Assembly (NCBI RefSeq): GCF_015645095.1
Contig: NZ_JADOTW010000014.1
Coordinates: forward strand, 1 to 64,000
Origin: Halomonas sp. 328
GTDB taxonomy: Bacteria; Pseudomonadota; Gammaproteobacteria; Pseudomonadales; Halomonadaceae
DNA: 64,000 bases
Direction of reading: 5' to 3'
Shown here: positions 26,646 to 36,981 of the stretch, piece after piece
Position numbering within the stretch: position 1 is the stretch's first letter
Layout: each line of letters starts with the position of its first letter
Program-made: the position numbers and the translations under genes
The notes under the pieces: generated by a model
Seen by the model: the letters and a program-made list of their open reading frames with translations, nothing else
Database searches by the model: none
Told to the model about the DNA's origin: nothing

Positions 26646-28409
26646 ATGAAACTCTCCGCCGCCTACCGCCTCGCCGCCACCATCCTCCACGGCTTCGACG
26701 AATACCGTACCCGCTTCCGGGCGATTACCCGGGATGCCAGCCGGCGCTTCCGGGATGCCGCCTGGCGGGAGGCGCAGCAGGCCTCGGCGGCGCGCATCAA
26801 CCTCTACGACGAGAAGGTGGCCGCGACCCTGGGGCGCCTGCGACGCACCTTCCAGGCCGAGGTGCTGACCCACTGCGAGTGCTGGCGGGAGGCCAAGGCT
26901 CACTACGCCGAGCTGATCGACCAGCGTCTCGATTACGAGCTCGCCGAGACCTTCTTCAACTCCCTGTTCTGCTCGGTCTTCCACCACCGCCATATCCGCG
27001 ACGACTGGATGTTCGTCTACAGCTCCCGGGATAGCGCACCCCGCCACTCGGGCATCTGCCTGACCCGCACCCGGCGGGTCGCCGGCGACTGGGCCGGCGC
27101 CCTCCATTGGGCCCTGGGGGCGGCGCGCCTGGAGACCCCCTTCGATGATCTCGAGCGGGACGCTCGCCTGGGCGCCGACTTCCTCGTCGGCCATCTGCCT
27201 GCGGCGCTGCGCGACGGAGCGGAGACCGAGATGGAACTGCTCGAGAGCGTCTTCTATCGCAACAAGGGGGCCTACCTGGTGGGGCGGCTGCGGGGTGGTG
27301 GCGAGCAGCTGCCCCTGGTGCTGCCGATCCGCCACGGCGAGGGCTATGGCGAGGAGGCGGGGGCCAGCGAGGGACTGCACCTGGATACGGTGCTGATCGA
27401 GCCGGAGGAGGTCTCGATCATCTTCTCCTTCACCCGGGCCTACTTCCAGGTCGATACCCAGGTGCCCGGCGAATGCGTCGACTTCCTCCAGGAGCTGATG
27501 CCGGACAAGCCGGAGGGGGAGCTCTACTCCGCCATCGGCTTCTACAAGCACGGCAAGACCGAGTTCTTCCGTGGCCTCAACCGCCAGGTGGCCAGGCGCG
27601 AGGACCAGTTCATCATCGCCCCCGGGGTGCGCGGCATGGTGATGGCGGTCTTCGTGCTGCCCTCCTACCGCACCGTCTTCAAGATCATCAAGGATCGCTT
27701 CGACCCGGCCAAGGAGGTGACCCACCAGACCGTTCGCGACAAGTACCAACTGGTCAAGTGCCACGACCGGGTGGGGCGCATGGCGGATACCCAGGAGTTC
27801 TCGAATTTCATCGCCCGCCGCGACCACTTCGATCCCGAGTGCCTGGAGCACCTGCTGGAGGTGGCGCCCTCCACCGTCTCGCTGCGCGACGACAAGGTGG
27901 TCATCAAGCACTGCTATGTCGAGCGGATGATGACCCCCCTGAACCTCTACCTGGAGCAGTGCGATGAGGCCGAGACCCGCGCCGTGCTCAAGGACTACGG
28001 CAATGCCATCAAGCAGCTGGCGGCGGCCAATATCTTCCCCGGCGACATGCTACTGAAGAACTTCGGGGTGACCCGCCATGGCCGGGTAGTCTTCTACGAC
28101 TACGACGAGATCTGCTACCTCACCGAGTGCCACTTCCGCCGCCTTCCCCGCACCCAAGCCTCGGGACAGGGAGAACCCGCGGAGCCCTGGTTCTCGGTGG
28201 GACCCAATGATATCTTCCCGGAAGAGTTCGGCCCCTTCATGGTCGCCAACCCCGAGCTGCGCGCCCTGTTCACCGAGCTGCATCCGGAGCTCTTCGACCC
28301 CGACTACTGGCAGGGGCTGCAGCGGGCGATCCGCGAAGGCAAGGTGATCGACGTGACCCCCTATCGCGACAAGCAGCGCTTCGTCGAGGCGGCTGCCCCG
28401 ACCCACTGA
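26646..28409 (+). CDS. aceK: Isocitrate dehydrogenase kinase/phosphatase
   Basis: A bifunctional enzyme that phosphorylates and dephosphorylates isocitrate dehydrogenase, directing carbon into the glyoxylate bypass during growth on acetate or fatty acids. The 587-residue protein has the normal family length. It shows the kinase ATP-loop region APGVRGMVMAVFVLPSYRTVFKIIKD split across residues 325-350, DKYQLVKCHDRVGRMADTQEF near 362, and the catalytic NIFPGDMLLKNFGVTRHG followed by FYDYDEI. A GGAGC sequence precedes the ATG. aceA and aceB are not adjacent, and the gene is followed 9 bp later by a sirtuin gene. Confidence 0.96.
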   Translation: MKLSAAYRLAATILHGFDEYRTRFRAITRDASRRFRDAAWREAQQASAARINLYDEKVAATLGRLRRTFQAEVLTHCECWREAKAHYAELIDQRLDYELAETFFNSLFCSVFHHRHIRDDWMFVYSSRDSAPRHSGICLTRTRRVAGDWAGALHWALGAARLETPFDDLERDARLGADFLVGHLPAALRDGAETEMELLESVFYRNKGAYLVGRLRGGGEQLPLVLPIRHGEGYGEEAGASEGLHLDTVLIEPEEVSIIFSFTRAYFQVDTQVPGECVDFLQELMPDKPEGELYSAIGFYKHGKTEFFRGLNRQVARREDQFIIAPGVRGMVMAVFVLPSYRTVFKIIKDRFDPAKEVTHQTVRDKYQLVKCHDRVGRMADTQEFSNFIARRDHFDPECLEHLLEVAPSTVSLRDDKVVIKHCYVERMMTPLNLYLEQCDEAETRAVLKDYGNAIKQLAAANIFPGDMLLKNFGVTRHGRVVFYDYDEICYLTECHFRRLPRTQASGQGEPAEPWFSVGPNDIFPEEFGPFMVANPELRALFTELHPELFDPDYWQGLQRAIREGKVIDVTPYRDKQRFVEAAAPTH

Positions 28410-28418
28410 CGAGTCATC

Positions 28419-29150
28419 ATGAGCGAGTCCCCCCATCTGGTGGTATTGAGCGGCGCCGGCATCAGCGCCGAGAGCGGCATCGCCACCTTTCGTGCCAGTG
28501 ACGGCCTCTGGGAGAACCACCCGGTGGACGCGGTGGCCACCCCCGAGGCCTGGGCGCGGGATCCCGAGCGGGTGTTGCGCTTCTACGATGCCCGCCGTGA
28601 CCAGGTGCGTCGGGCACGCCCCAATGCCGCCCACAAGGCCCTGGCCGCCTTGGAGAAGCGCGGCTTCCGGGTCAGTATCATCACCCAGAACATCGATGAT
28701 CTTCACGAGCGGGCCGGCTCCCGACGGGTACTGCATCTGCATGGCGAGATCCTCCAGGCCCGCTCCACCGCCCACCCCGGCATGCGCTACCCGCTGCGTC
28801 GTGGCGGCATTCGCCTCGGCGATCTCTGCGACCTGGGCAGCCAGCTGCGCCCCGACGTGGTGTGGTTCGGCGAACCCGTGCCCCGCTATGTCGAGGCCCA
28901 GGAGATCGTCGCCGAGGCCGACCTGCTGCTGGTGGTGGGCACGTCGCTTGCGGTGATGCCGGCGGCCTCCCTGCTGGATCAGGCGCCACTGGATGCCGAG
29001 GCGATCCTGGTCGACCCCCAGGCCCACCAGCTGGCGCCCCCCGGGGTGGTGCGGCTCAGTCAGCCCGCCGGCCGCGGCGTACCGGCCCTGGTCCGGCACT
29101 GGACGCGGGAAGGGCGGCTATGGATGCCGGAGACGTTGCTGGAGCCGTAA
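28419..29150 (+). CDS. NAD-dependent protein deacylase (sirtuin lacking the zinc ribbon cysteines)
   Basis: A 243-residue Sir2-family enzyme that removes acyl groups from lysines using NAD. NAD-binding GAGISAESGIATFR starts near residue 12, TQNIDDLHERAG lies near 89, catalytic His108 sits in LHLHGE, and VVGTSLAVMPA is in the C-terminal half. The usual CxxC...CxxC zinc ligands are missing: Cys137 in GDLCDLGSQLRPDVVWFGE is the only cysteine in the protein. Similar zinc-less sirtuins exist in other bacteria. It begins 9 bp after aceK and is probably cotranscribed. Confidence 0.88.
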   Translation: MSESPHLVVLSGAGISAESGIATFRASDGLWENHPVDAVATPEAWARDPERVLRFYDARRDQVRRARPNAAHKALAALEKRGFRVSIITQNIDDLHERAGSRRVLHLHGEILQARSTAHPGMRYPLRRGGIRLGDLCDLGSQLRPDVVWFGEPVPRYVEAQEIVAEADLLLVVGTSLAVMPAASLLDQAPLDAEAILVDPQAHQLAPPGVVRLSQPAGRGVPALVRHWTREGRLWMPETLLEP

Positions 29151-29231
29151 GCGCGACAGCAGGGGGAGAGGGAAGTGACGGCGTGGGGTGGTAGAATACT
29201 GCCCCCTTCGACTCACCCGGACCCGAGCCCC

Positions 29232-29990
29232 ATGCAGGAAGACGTTCATTCCCGCGATGCCACCGACCGCGATCCCGCCACTGGTCATCCGCGCCCGCCG
29301 CGCCGGGAGTTCAAGGCCCGAGGCAGCTTCGTGGCGCGCTGCGCGGGCTGCAACCTGCCGACCCTCAACTGCCTCTGCCCCTATCGGGTCGAGGCCGAGA
29401 GCACGGCCCGGGTGTGGCTCGTGACCCACCCCCTGGAGCACCACAAGCCCACCAATACCGGTCGCCTGATCCGCGACGTGCTGGGCAGCACCGAGGTCTT
29501 CACCTGGTATCGCACCGCCCCGGACGAGCGCCTGCTGGCGCTGCTGGCGGACGAGCGCTATGCCCCCTTCGTGATCTTCCCCGACGACCAGCCCGACTAT
29601 GCCCACCGGGTGGTGGGCATGGAGGCCGTGGCGGCGGTGAAGGCCGCGGCGCGGATTCCGGTCTACGTGATCCTCGACGGCACCTGGCGCCAGGCACGGC
29701 GTATCTTCCGCAAGAGCCCCTATCTCGAGGCGCTGCCGGTGCTGCCGCTGCGTACCGAGCGCCTGACGCGTTATCGACTGCGCAAGCCCGCCTCCGAGGC
29801 CCATCTGTGTACCGCCGAGGTGGCCGCCGAACTGCTGCACCAGGGCGGCGACAGCGACGCCGCGGCGATCCTCGACGACTACTTCCAGGTCTTCAACGAC
29901 AGCTATGCCGCCAGCCGCCGCTTCGAGAAGCTCGAGGCGCCGACGCCGGCCATGAGCCGGCTGCTGGCCCGGCGCGGTATCGAGGCCTGA
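29232..29990 (+). CDS. tapT: DTW-domain tRNA-uridine aminocarboxypropyltransferase
   Basis: Transfers the 3-amino-3-carboxypropyl group of S-adenosylmethionine to a tRNA uridine (acp3U47), the activity shown for E. coli TapT (YfiP). The 252-residue protein has a Cys-rich entry (CAGCNLPTLNCLCPYR near residue 38), HPLEHHKPTNTGRL and the DTW-type motif ILDGTWRQARRI near 150. The start at 29232 is the only ATG before the Cys motif that leaves a plausible N-terminus; no strong ribosome-binding site is seen. It ends at a terminator facing the TraB-family gene. Confidence 0.85.
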   Translation: MQEDVHSRDATDRDPATGHPRPPRREFKARGSFVARCAGCNLPTLNCLCPYRVEAESTARVWLVTHPLEHHKPTNTGRLIRDVLGSTEVFTWYRTAPDERLLALLADERYAPFVIFPDDQPDYAHRVVGMEAVAAVKAAARIPVYVILDGTWRQARRIFRKSPYLEALPVLPLRTERLTRYRLRKPASEAHLCTAEVAAELLHQGGDSDAAAILDDYFQVFNDSYAASRRFEKLEAPTPAMSRLLARRGIEA

Positions 29991-29995
29991 AACGC

Positions 29996-30023
29996 CATCG
30001 CCCCGGTCAGGGCCGGGGCGATG
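29996..30023. terminator. Terminator hairpin between tapT and the TraB-family gene
   Basis: A perfect 11-bp stem (29996-30006 with 30013-30023) has a 6-nt loop and sits 6 bp after the tapT stop and 22 bp before the convergent stop. Flanking T-runs are short, so the call rests on stem strength and location. Confidence 0.55.
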
Positions 30024-30044
30024 CGTAAAAGTCGCGAGCGGGGG

Positions 30045-31295
30045 CTAGGCGCCGCCGCTGCCGAATAGCGCCCCGGCGATCCGTAGCCCCGCCACCCAGG
30101 TACCGGCGGCGGAGCCGATGGTGGCCAGCATGAATACCAGCAGGGTGCGCGAGACCCGGTTGCGCCACCAGCCCTTCACGCTGGCCACGTCGTGGCGCAG
30201 GGTGGAAAAGTCGCGCACCTTGGGCTTGCGCATGGCCAGTTCGACCCCGGCGGCCACGAAGCCGGCGCCGATGGTGGGGTTGAGCGAGGTCAGCGGCGCG
30301 GCGAAGAAGGTCGCGGCGATGGTGGCCGGGTGCCCCAGGGCGATGGCGGTCCCCAGCGCCGAGAGCACGCCATTGATCAGGAACCACTCGCCCACCAGTT
30401 GCAGGCCCAGGCCGGTGTCCCGGGAGAAGCCGATGGCGAAGCCGGTCAGCACCAGGGCGGTGATGAGCCAGGGCAGCAGCTTCCAGATCCGCGAACGGGG
30501 CGGGGTGTACTCCAGGGTCTCCCGCTCCACGCCGGGGGCCTGGGGCAGCGGCGCCTCCAGGTGCTCGCTAAGCCCCTTGAGGTGGCCGGCGCCGATGACG
30601 ACCAGCACGTGGCGGTAGCGATTGGGATTCTCCTCCGCCAGGCGCAGGGCCATATAGCGATCCCGTTCGCGGATCAGCGGGGTATAGAGGGCCTCGGACT
30701 GCTCGGCGAATTCGCTGAAGGTGGACTCCAGCACGTCGCCCTCCTTGAGTCGCTCGATTTCCGCCGGGGAGACCTCCTGGCGGGAGATGACGCTGCTCAG
30801 CAGGCCGCTGATCAGCCCCATGCGCTGCCACCAGGGTACATTGGTGTAGATGCGCTTGAGGGTGATGCCCACGTCCCGGTCGATCAGCAGCAGCGGCAGC
30901 TTCGCCGCCTCGCTCTCCTCCAGGGCGGCGCGCATCTCGGCGCCGGGCTCGATGCCGGACTGCTCGGCGAGGCGCTGCTGGAAGGCGCCCAGGGCCAGGC
31001 TGGCGGCTACCATGCCCGCCTTGCCCTGGCGAAAGACCTGGAAGAGGTCCTGGTCGGCCATGGCATCCGGTTCCACCAGGCTGTGGTGGCGGGAGGGGCA
31101 GAGCTCGATGGCCACCGCATCGAAGTCGCCGGAGCGAATCAGCTCGCGCACCTCCGCCGCGCTCTGGGCGGAGACATGGGCGGTGCCCAGCAGGGTATAG
31201 CGGGTCTCGCCCACCTGCAGCACCTGGCGCGGTCCCGCCGTCACGCTTCCCGCTTGGGAGGGCTCGGCGGCGGTGATGTCCTGGGAGTCGGTCAT
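30045..31295 (-). CDS. TraB/GumN-family membrane protein
   Basis: A 416-residue protein with an N-terminal TraB-type domain: YTLLGTAHVSAQSAAEV near residue 32, AIELCPSRH, and a VVIGAGHLKGL segment near 245. Three or four hydrophobic helices follow from about residue 290. TraB-domain proteins share a Tiki-like fold with conserved Glu and His and are suspected membrane-linked peptidases or signalling inhibitors, but the bacterial function is unknown. The start at 31295 is chosen because the longer open frame only adds sequence overlapping trkH. It lies about 100 bp downstream of trkH on the same strand. Confidence 0.82.
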   Translation of the reverse strand: MTDSQDITAAEPSQAGSVTAGPRQVLQVGETRYTLLGTAHVSAQSAAEVRELIRSGDFDAVAIELCPSRHHSLVEPDAMADQDLFQVFRQGKAGMVAASLALGAFQQRLAEQSGIEPGAEMRAALEESEAAKLPLLLIDRDVGITLKRIYTNVPWWQRMGLISGLLSSVISRQEVSPAEIERLKEGDVLESTFSEFAEQSEALYTPLIRERDRYMALRLAEENPNRYRHVLVVIGAGHLKGLSEHLEAPLPQAPGVERETLEYTPPRSRIWKLLPWLITALVLTGFAIGFSRDTGLGLQLVGEWFLINGVLSALGTAIALGHPATIAATFFAAPLTSLNPTIGAGFVAAGVELAMRKPKVRDFSTLRHDVASVKGWWRNRVSRTLLVFMLATIGSAAGTWVAGLRIAGALFGSGGA

Positions 31296-31401
31296 GGAGG
31301 CTCGGCATCTGAGAGTGATGGCCCGATTATCCATAATGCCGGGTAGGGGGCGCAAACCCTTGGCGCCTGCCCCCCAGCGGCAACGCCCCACCTTGGGAGC
31401 T

Positions 31402-32850
31402 TCAGCGTCGCCAGAAGGCGGGGGTAAAGAGTACCAGCACGGTAAAGATCTCCAGGCGCCCCAGCAGCATGGCCATGACCAGGATCCACTTGGCGAGGTC
31501 GGGCAGGTCGCCATAGTTGGCGCTCGCCTCGCCCAGGGCCGGGCCCAGGTTATTGAGGGCCGAGGCCACCGTGGACCAGGCGGTGACCTGGTCGACGCCG
31601 GTGGCCATGACCCCCACCAGCATCAGGAAGAACAGCATCACATAGACCGAGAAGAAGCCCCACACCGCCTGGGCGATGCCGTCCGGCACGCTATGCTTGC
31701 CGACCTTGACCGCGATCACCGCATTGGGGTGGATCAGGCGCATGATCTCGCGCATCCCCTGCTTGAGGATCAGGATGATGCGGATCACCTTCATGCCGCC
31801 GCCGGTGGAACCGGAACAGCCGCCCACGAAGGCGGCCATGAACAGCAGGAAGGGCAGGGCCCCGGGCCAGACGGAGAAGTCGGCGACGCCGAAGCCGGCG
31901 GTGGTGGCCACCGAGACCACCTGGAAGAGGCCATGGCGCAACCCCAGGCTGTCGTCGTAGGTGGCGGTGGCCCAGAGGGCGCCGACGGTGATCAGCGCCA
32001 GGCCGCCGAGGAAGAGCAGCAGGAAGCTGGCCTCCGGATCGCGCAGGTAGTGGCTCAGGCGTTTCTCCCGCCAGGCGACGAAGTGCAGGCTGAAACTCAT
32101 CGCCGAGACGATCATGAAGCCCACGCAGATCAGCTCGATGGTGGCGCTGTCGAAGTGACCGATGCTGGCGTCGTAGGTGGAGAAACCGCCAATGGCCACG
32201 GTGGAGAAGCCGTGGCCCAGGGCATCGAACCAGTGCATGCCCGCCGCCCAGTAGGCGAGGATACAGGTCAGGGTCAGGGAGGCGTAGATATACCACAGTG
32301 CCTTGGCGGTCTCGGTGATCCGCGGGGTGAGCTTGGAGTCCTTCAACGGGCCCGGGATCTCGGTGCGGTAGAGGGCCATGCCGCCGACGCCCAGGGTCGG
32401 CAGGATGGCCACCGCCAGGACCACGATCCCCATGCCGCCCAGCCACTGCAGCTGCTGGCGGTAGTAGCGCACCGACTCGGGCAGGCCCTCGATGCCGGTG
32501 ATCACGGTGGCGCCGGTGGTGGTCAGGCCGGAGAAGGACTCGAAGAAGGCATCGGTCACCGACAGGGCGTGGACGCCATCGAGCATCAGCGGCAGGGCCC
32601 CGAAACTGGCCAGCACCGTCCAGAAGAGGGCGGCGATCAGGAAGCCATCTCGGGTGCGCAGCTCCTTGCGGGCGTGGCGGTTGGGCCAGAAGATCAGCGC
32701 GCCGGTGGCCGCGGTGATGCCCAGGGCGATGGCGAAGGCGCTCCACACCCCGTCGAGGAACAGCAGCGAGATCAGGATGGGTGGCACCATGGTCAGGCTG
32801 AACTGCATCAGCAGCAGGCCCAGGATGCGCAGGATCATGCGTAGACTCAT
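31402..32850 (-). CDS. trkH: Trk potassium uptake system, membrane subunit TrkH
   Basis: A potassium-conducting channel-like subunit of the Trk system, important for osmotic adaptation of halophiles. The 482-residue protein has the expected length and repeated M1-P-M2 units. Selectivity-filter-like segments are seen in FSGLTTTGATVITGI near residue 112 and in GCSGSTGGGMKVIRI near 347. A WLGGMGIVVLAVAILP stretch lies near 140. AAGGAAAG precedes the ATG at 32850. It is 34 bp downstream of trkA and almost certainly in the same transcript. Confidence 0.95.
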   Translation of the reverse strand: MSLRMILRILGLLLMQFSLTMVPPILISLLFLDGVWSAFAIALGITAATGALIFWPNRHARKELRTRDGFLIAALFWTVLASFGALPLMLDGVHALSVTDAFFESFSGLTTTGATVITGIEGLPESVRYYRQQLQWLGGMGIVVLAVAILPTLGVGGMALYRTEIPGPLKDSKLTPRITETAKALWYIYASLTLTCILAYWAAGMHWFDALGHGFSTVAIGGFSTYDASIGHFDSATIELICVGFMIVSAMSFSLHFVAWREKRLSHYLRDPEASFLLLFLGGLALITVGALWATATYDDSLGLRHGLFQVVSVATTAGFGVADFSVWPGALPFLLFMAAFVGGCSGSTGGGMKVIRIILILKQGMREIMRLIHPNAVIAVKVGKHSVPDGIAQAVWGFFSVYVMLFFLMLVGVMATGVDQVTAWSTVASALNNLGPALGEASANYGDLPDLAKWILVMAMLLGRLEIFTVLVLFTPAFWRR

Positions 32851-32884
32851 GGTGCCGCTTTCCTTAGGGAAACCACCCGGTTCA

Positions 32885-34258
32885 TCAGAAGAAGGTCAGG
32901 CCGACCTGGAAGAGGCGCTCCACGTCGCGGATACGGCGCTTGTCGATCACGAACAGGATGACGTGGTCGCCGGACTCCACCACCACGTCGTCGTGGGCGA
33001 TCAGCACCTCCTTGCCGCGCACGATGGCGCCGATGGTGGTGCCGCTGGGCAGGTCGATCTCGCCGATGGCACGGCCCACCACCCGGGAGGAGCGGGCATC
33101 GCCGTGGGCGATCGCCTCGATTGCCTCGGCGGCGCCGCGGCGCAGCGAGTGGACATTGACGATATCGCCGCGTCGCACATGGGTCAGCAGGCTGCCGATG
33201 GTGGCCTGCTGGGGGGAGATGGCGATATCGATCTCGCCGCCCTGCACCAGGTCCACGTAGGCGGCGTTGTTGATCAGGGTCAGCACCCGCCGGGCGCCGA
33301 GGCGCTTGGCCAGCATCGACGACATGATATTGACCTCGTCGTCGTTGGTCAGGGCGCAGAAGATATCGCAGTCCTCGATGTTTTCCTCCAGCAGCAGGCG
33401 CTTGCTGGTGGCGCTGCCGTGGAGCACCACGGTGCGGTCGAGGCGCTCGGAGAGGGTGGTGCAGCGCTCCAGGCTGTGTTCGATGATCTTCACCTGGTGG
33501 CTATGCTCGAGCATCTCGGCGAGGCGCTCGCCGATATTGCCGCCGCCGGCGATCACCACCCGGCGGAAGTCCCGCTCGACCCGGCGCAACTCGCTCATCA
33601 CCGCGCGGATATCGCGGCGGGCGGCGATGAAGAACACCTCGTCATCGGCCTCGATGACGGTGTCGCCGCGGGGAATGATCGGCCGGTTGCGGCGGTAGAT
33701 GGCGGCGACCCGGGTATCCACGCTGGGCATGTGGCGGCGCAGGAAGCCCAGGTCCTGGCCCACCAGGGGGCCGCCGTAGAAGGCCTCCACCGCCACCAGC
33801 TGCACCTGGCCGCCGGCGAACTCCAGCACCTGCAGGGCGCCGGGGTACTCGATCAGGCGGCGGATATGGTCGGTGACCACCTGCTCGGGGCTGATCAGCA
33901 CGTCGATGGGCACCGCCTCGTGGGCGAACAGCCCCTTGCGGGTCAGGTAGGCGGTGGCGCGGACCCGGGCGATCTTGGTGGGGGTGCGGAAGAGGGTGTG
34001 GGCGACCTGGCAGGCGATCATGTTGACCTCGTCCTGGCTGGTCACCGCGATCAGCATGTCGGCATCCTCGCAGCCGGCCTGGCGCAGCACCATGGGGTAG
34101 GAAGCGGGGCCGCTGACGGTGCGGATATCGAGGCGGTTGTGCAGCTCGCGCAGCCGTTCGCCATCGGTGTCCACCACCGTGATGTCGTTCTCCTCGTGGG
34201 CCAGGTGTTCGGCCAGGGTGCCGCCGACCTGACCGGCGCCGAGAATGATGATCTTCAT
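32885..34258 (-). CDS. trkA: Trk potassium transporter regulatory subunit TrkA
   Basis: The peripheral NAD(H)-binding gating subunit of TrkH. The 457-residue protein has two tandem RCK units: the first Rossmann loop [16 protein letters not shown] begins at residue 3, and the second [17 protein letters not shown] starts near 235. Each is followed by a TrkA_C domain. It lies between dodecin and trkH on the minus strand, downstream of def-fmt-rsmB, the same order as in E. coli apart from the dodecin gene. No convincing Shine-Dalgarno precedes the ATG. Confidence 0.95.
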   Translation of the reverse strand: MKIIILGAGQVGGTLAEHLAHEENDITVVDTDGERLRELHNRLDIRTVSGPASYPMVLRQAGCEDADMLIAVTSQDEVNMIACQVAHTLFRTPTKIARVRATAYLTRKGLFAHEAVPIDVLISPEQVVTDHIRRLIEYPGALQVLEFAGGQVQLVAVEAFYGGPLVGQDLGFLRRHMPSVDTRVAAIYRRNRPIIPRGDTVIEADDEVFFIAARRDIRAVMSELRRVERDFRRVVIAGGGNIGERLAEMLEHSHQVKIIEHSLERCTTLSERLDRTVVLHGSATSKRLLLEENIEDCDIFCALTNDDEVNIMSSMLAKRLGARRVLTLINNAAYVDLVQGGEIDIAISPQQATIGSLLTHVRRGDIVNVHSLRRGAAEAIEAIAHGDARSSRVVGRAIGEIDLPSGTTIGAIVRGKEVLIAHDDVVVESGDHVILFVIDKRRIRDVERLFQVGLTFF

Positions 34259-34361
34259 GGCAGGAGGTTCCGTCTGCTGATGATCCGAGCCACCACCGAC
34301 TCAGGGGAGGTCGGCGGTGGGTCGAAGGCGCCGGCTAGCATAAACCACCGGGCAACGAGGG

Positions 34362-34568
34362 TCACTCTTCCAGGGTGAAGCCCACCTTGATGGTGACCTG
34401 CCAGTGACCGACCTTGCCATGCTCGATATGCCCGCGGGTATCGATCACCTCGAACCAGCGCATGTCGTGGAGGGTGCGGTGCGCCCGGGCCAGGGCCTGG
34501 TGGATGGCATCCTCGATGCCTTCGGTGGAGGAGCCGGTGAGCTCGATATGCTTGTAGACGTGGGACAT
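34362..34568 (-). CDS. Dodecin (flavin-binding)
   Basis: A 68-residue dodecameric flavin-storage protein. It has the family pattern [14 protein letters not shown], SxEDAIxxALARAxxTLxxMRWFEV and a [14 protein letters not shown] ending, including the Trp that stacks on flavin. GGGAGG precedes the ATG. It is inserted between rsmB and trkA, which are adjacent in many relatives. Confidence 0.92.
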   Translation of the reverse strand: MSHVYKHIELTGSSTEGIEDAIHQALARAHRTLHDMRWFEVIDTRGHIEHGKVGHWQVTIKVGFTLEE

Positions 34569-34672
34569 GGTGCCTCCCGTACCGATGGACAGGGCCCCGC
34601 CTGACGGCGGGGGCTCCTGGCAGTATAGGGCGGGAGGCTCCAGGGGCCGGTAAACGCTAATTCTTCACCGCT

Positions 34673-35995
34673 TCAGGGTGCCTTGCGTAGCCTGGCGTAG
34701 AAGAAACCGTCGTGGCTCTCCTCCTCGGGCAGCAGCTGGCGGCCGGCGCCGGCGGGGCGCCCCCAGGCCACGTCGGCGGGGGTGGTGACCTCGACGTCCG
34801 GGGTGCGGGCCAGGAAGGCCCGGATCTGGTCGGCATTCTCCTCGGGGAGCACCGAGCAGGTCGCATAGAGCAGGGTGCCGCCGGGGGCCAGCTTGGCCCA
34901 GAGGGCATCCAGCAGCCGGGCCTGGAGCTTGGCCAGTTGGGGAATGTCCTCGGCCCGGCGCAGGGCCTTGATGTCCGGGTGACGGCGGATCACGCCGCTG
35001 CCGGAGCAGGGGGCATCGAGGAGGATGGCGTCGAAGGGGGTGCCGTCCCACCAGGCGTCCTCGGCGGCATCGGCGTGCAGCAGGGTGGCCTCAAGATTGA
35101 GGCGCTCCAGGGTCGACTCGACCCGGGAGAGCCGCGTGGCGTCGCTGTCGATGCCGGTCAGGGCCAGGTCGAAGACCTCCAGCAGGTGGGCGGTCTTGCC
35201 GCCAGGGGCGCAGCAGGCGTCCAGCACCCGGGCCCCGGGGCGGGGGGCCAGCACCGGCCCCAGCAGCTCGGCGGCGAGCTGGGCGGCCTCGTCCTGGACG
35301 CTCACATGGCCCTCGGCGAAGCCGGGCAGCTGGTAGACATCGCAGGGGGTCTCCAGGGTCAGGCCATCCGGGGAGTGCAGGCAGAGCCGGGCCGGCTGAT
35401 GCACCTCGTAGAGGCGCTCCATGTAGGCCTCCCGATCGCCGTGGCGGCGGTTGATGCGCAGGGTCATGGGGCCGGCCACGTTATTGGCCGCGGCGATGGC
35501 GCGCCAGTCGTCCGGCCAGGCCTGGCGCAGGGCCTTGAGCAGCCAGGCGGGGTGCATCAGGGCCACGCAGGGATCCTTGTCCACCTCGGCCTGCAGGGCC
35601 GGGGCCTCTCGCTGCAGGCGGCGCAGGCAGCCGTTGAGCACCCGGGTGGCCCACTCCTTGCCGAGCAGCCGGGCAGCGCCGGCGGTCTCGCCCACGGCGG
35701 CATGGGCCGGCACCCGCAGGTAGAGCAGCTGGTAGATGCCCACCAGCAGTAGGGCCTGGATATCCGCGTCACGACGCTTGAAGGGGTGCTTGAGCAGCCG
35801 GGTCGCCAGGGCTTCCAGGCGAGGCTGGGTACGGCAGACCCCGTAGCAGAGCTCCCGCAGCAGGCCCCGGTCACGCTGGCCTACCTGGCCCTCGTCGAGG
35901 GTCGCCAAGGAACCCTTGGCGGTGATCACCGGCACCAGGTTGCGGGCCGCGGCGGCGCGGACTTCCTGGCCATTGGGGGGGCGACGATCGTTCAT
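34673..35995 (-). CDS. rsmB: 16S rRNA (cytosine-967-C5)-methyltransferase
   Basis: Methylates C967 of 16S rRNA with S-adenosylmethionine. The 440-residue protein has an N-terminal NusB-like RNA-binding domain and a C-terminal methyltransferase domain. The latter shows [17 protein letters not shown] near residue 253, [16 protein letters not shown] (Cys near 336) and [11 protein letters not shown] (the second catalytic Cys near 387). Its ATG overlaps the fmt stop (ATGA), so the two are translationally coupled. Confidence 0.95.
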   Translation of the reverse strand: MNDRRPPNGQEVRAAAARNLVPVITAKGSLATLDEGQVGQRDRGLLRELCYGVCRTQPRLEALATRLLKHPFKRRDADIQALLLVGIYQLLYLRVPAHAAVGETAGAARLLGKEWATRVLNGCLRRLQREAPALQAEVDKDPCVALMHPAWLLKALRQAWPDDWRAIAAANNVAGPMTLRINRRHGDREAYMERLYEVHQPARLCLHSPDGLTLETPCDVYQLPGFAEGHVSVQDEAAQLAAELLGPVLAPRPGARVLDACCAPGGKTAHLLEVFDLALTGIDSDATRLSRVESTLERLNLEATLLHADAAEDAWWDGTPFDAILLDAPCSGSGVIRRHPDIKALRRAEDIPQLAKLQARLLDALWAKLAPGGTLLYATCSVLPEENADQIRAFLARTPDVEVTTPADVAWGRPAGAGRQLLPEEESHDGFFYARLRKAP

Positions 35996-36981
35996 CGGGG
36001 CGCCTCCGTGGGGGCGTCACCCAGGCGCATGCCCGGGGTGAAGCGGGCCTTGCCGGCATTGAGCAGTTCCCGGGCCGCCAGGGGCTTGCCGCCGGGCAGC
36101 TGGGCACGGCTCACTGCCAGCACCTCACGACCGTCGGCACCGCAGGCGATACGCAGGGCATCGCGGTCGGCGGAGAGCAGGGTACCGGGAAGCGTCTCCG
36201 GGTCCTCGGCGTGACGCTCGCCGACCGCCGCCAGCCAGAGGCGCAGGGGCTGGTCATCGAGGCGGGTCCAGGCCACCGGCCAGGGGTTGAAGGCGAGCAC
36301 CCGGGCGGCCAGCTCGGCGGCGGGACGGTGGAAGTCGAGCTCCGCCTCCGCCTTGGAGAGCTTGGCGGCATAGGTGACGCCGGCCTCGGGCTGGGGAGTG
36401 GCCTCGAGGCCGCCTCCGGCGAGGCGGTCCAGGGCCTCGACGATGGCTTCGCCACCCAGCGCCGCCAGGCAGTCGTGGAGCTCGCCGCCGGTGGTGGTCT
36501 CGGTGATCGGCGCGGTGCGGGTCAGCAGCATGGGGCCGGTGTCCAGGCCGGCGTCCATCTGCATGATGGTCACGCCGCTCTCGCTGTCGCCGGCCTCGAT
36601 GGCGCGCTGGATGGGGGCGGCGCCACGCCAGCGGGGCAGCAGGGAGGCATGCACGTTGAGGCAGCCCAGGGGCGGAATATCCAGCACCGCCTGGGGCAGT
36701 AGCAGGCCATAGGCCACCACCACCATGATGTCGGCATTCAGGGCCGCCAGTTCCGCCTGGGCCTCGGCGCTCTTCAGGCTCTGGGGCTGGTAGACGGGCA
36801 GGTCGTGCTGCTGGGCCAGGGCCTTGACCGGGCTGGGGGTCAGCTTGCGGCCACGGCCGGCGGGACGATCGGGCTGGGTATAGGCGGCGATGACCCGGTG
36901 GGGACTGTCGAGCAGTGCCTGGAGGCTGGCGGCGGCGAAGTCCGGGGTGCCGGCGAAGATCACGCGAAGGGGTCGAGTCAT
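35992..36981 (-). CDS. fmt: Methionyl-tRNA formyltransferase
   Basis: Formylates initiator methionyl-tRNA using 10-formyl-tetrahydrofolate. The 329-residue protein shows [14 protein letters not shown] at residue 6, [16 protein letters not shown] near 105 (catalytic Asn/His) and [11 protein letters not shown] near 140. The C-terminal domain contacts tRNA. The start at 36981 matches the family N-terminus. It lies downstream of def across a hairpin at 37056-37078 and overlaps rsmB by 4 bp. Confidence 0.96.
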   Translation of the reverse strand: MTRPLRVIFAGTPDFAAASLQALLDSPHRVIAAYTQPDRPAGRGRKLTPSPVKALAQQHDLPVYQPQSLKSAEAQAELAALNADIMVVVAYGLLLPQAVLDIPPLGCLNVHASLLPRWRGAAPIQRAIEAGDSESGVTIMQMDAGLDTGPMLLTRTAPITETTTGGELHDCLAALGGEAIVEALDRLAGGGLEATPQPEAGVTYAAKLSKAEAELDFHRPAAELAARVLAFNPWPVAWTRLDDQPLRLWLAAVGERHAEDPETLPGTLLSADRDALRIACGADGREVLAVSRAQLPGGKPLAARELLNAGKARFTPGMRLGDAPTEAPR

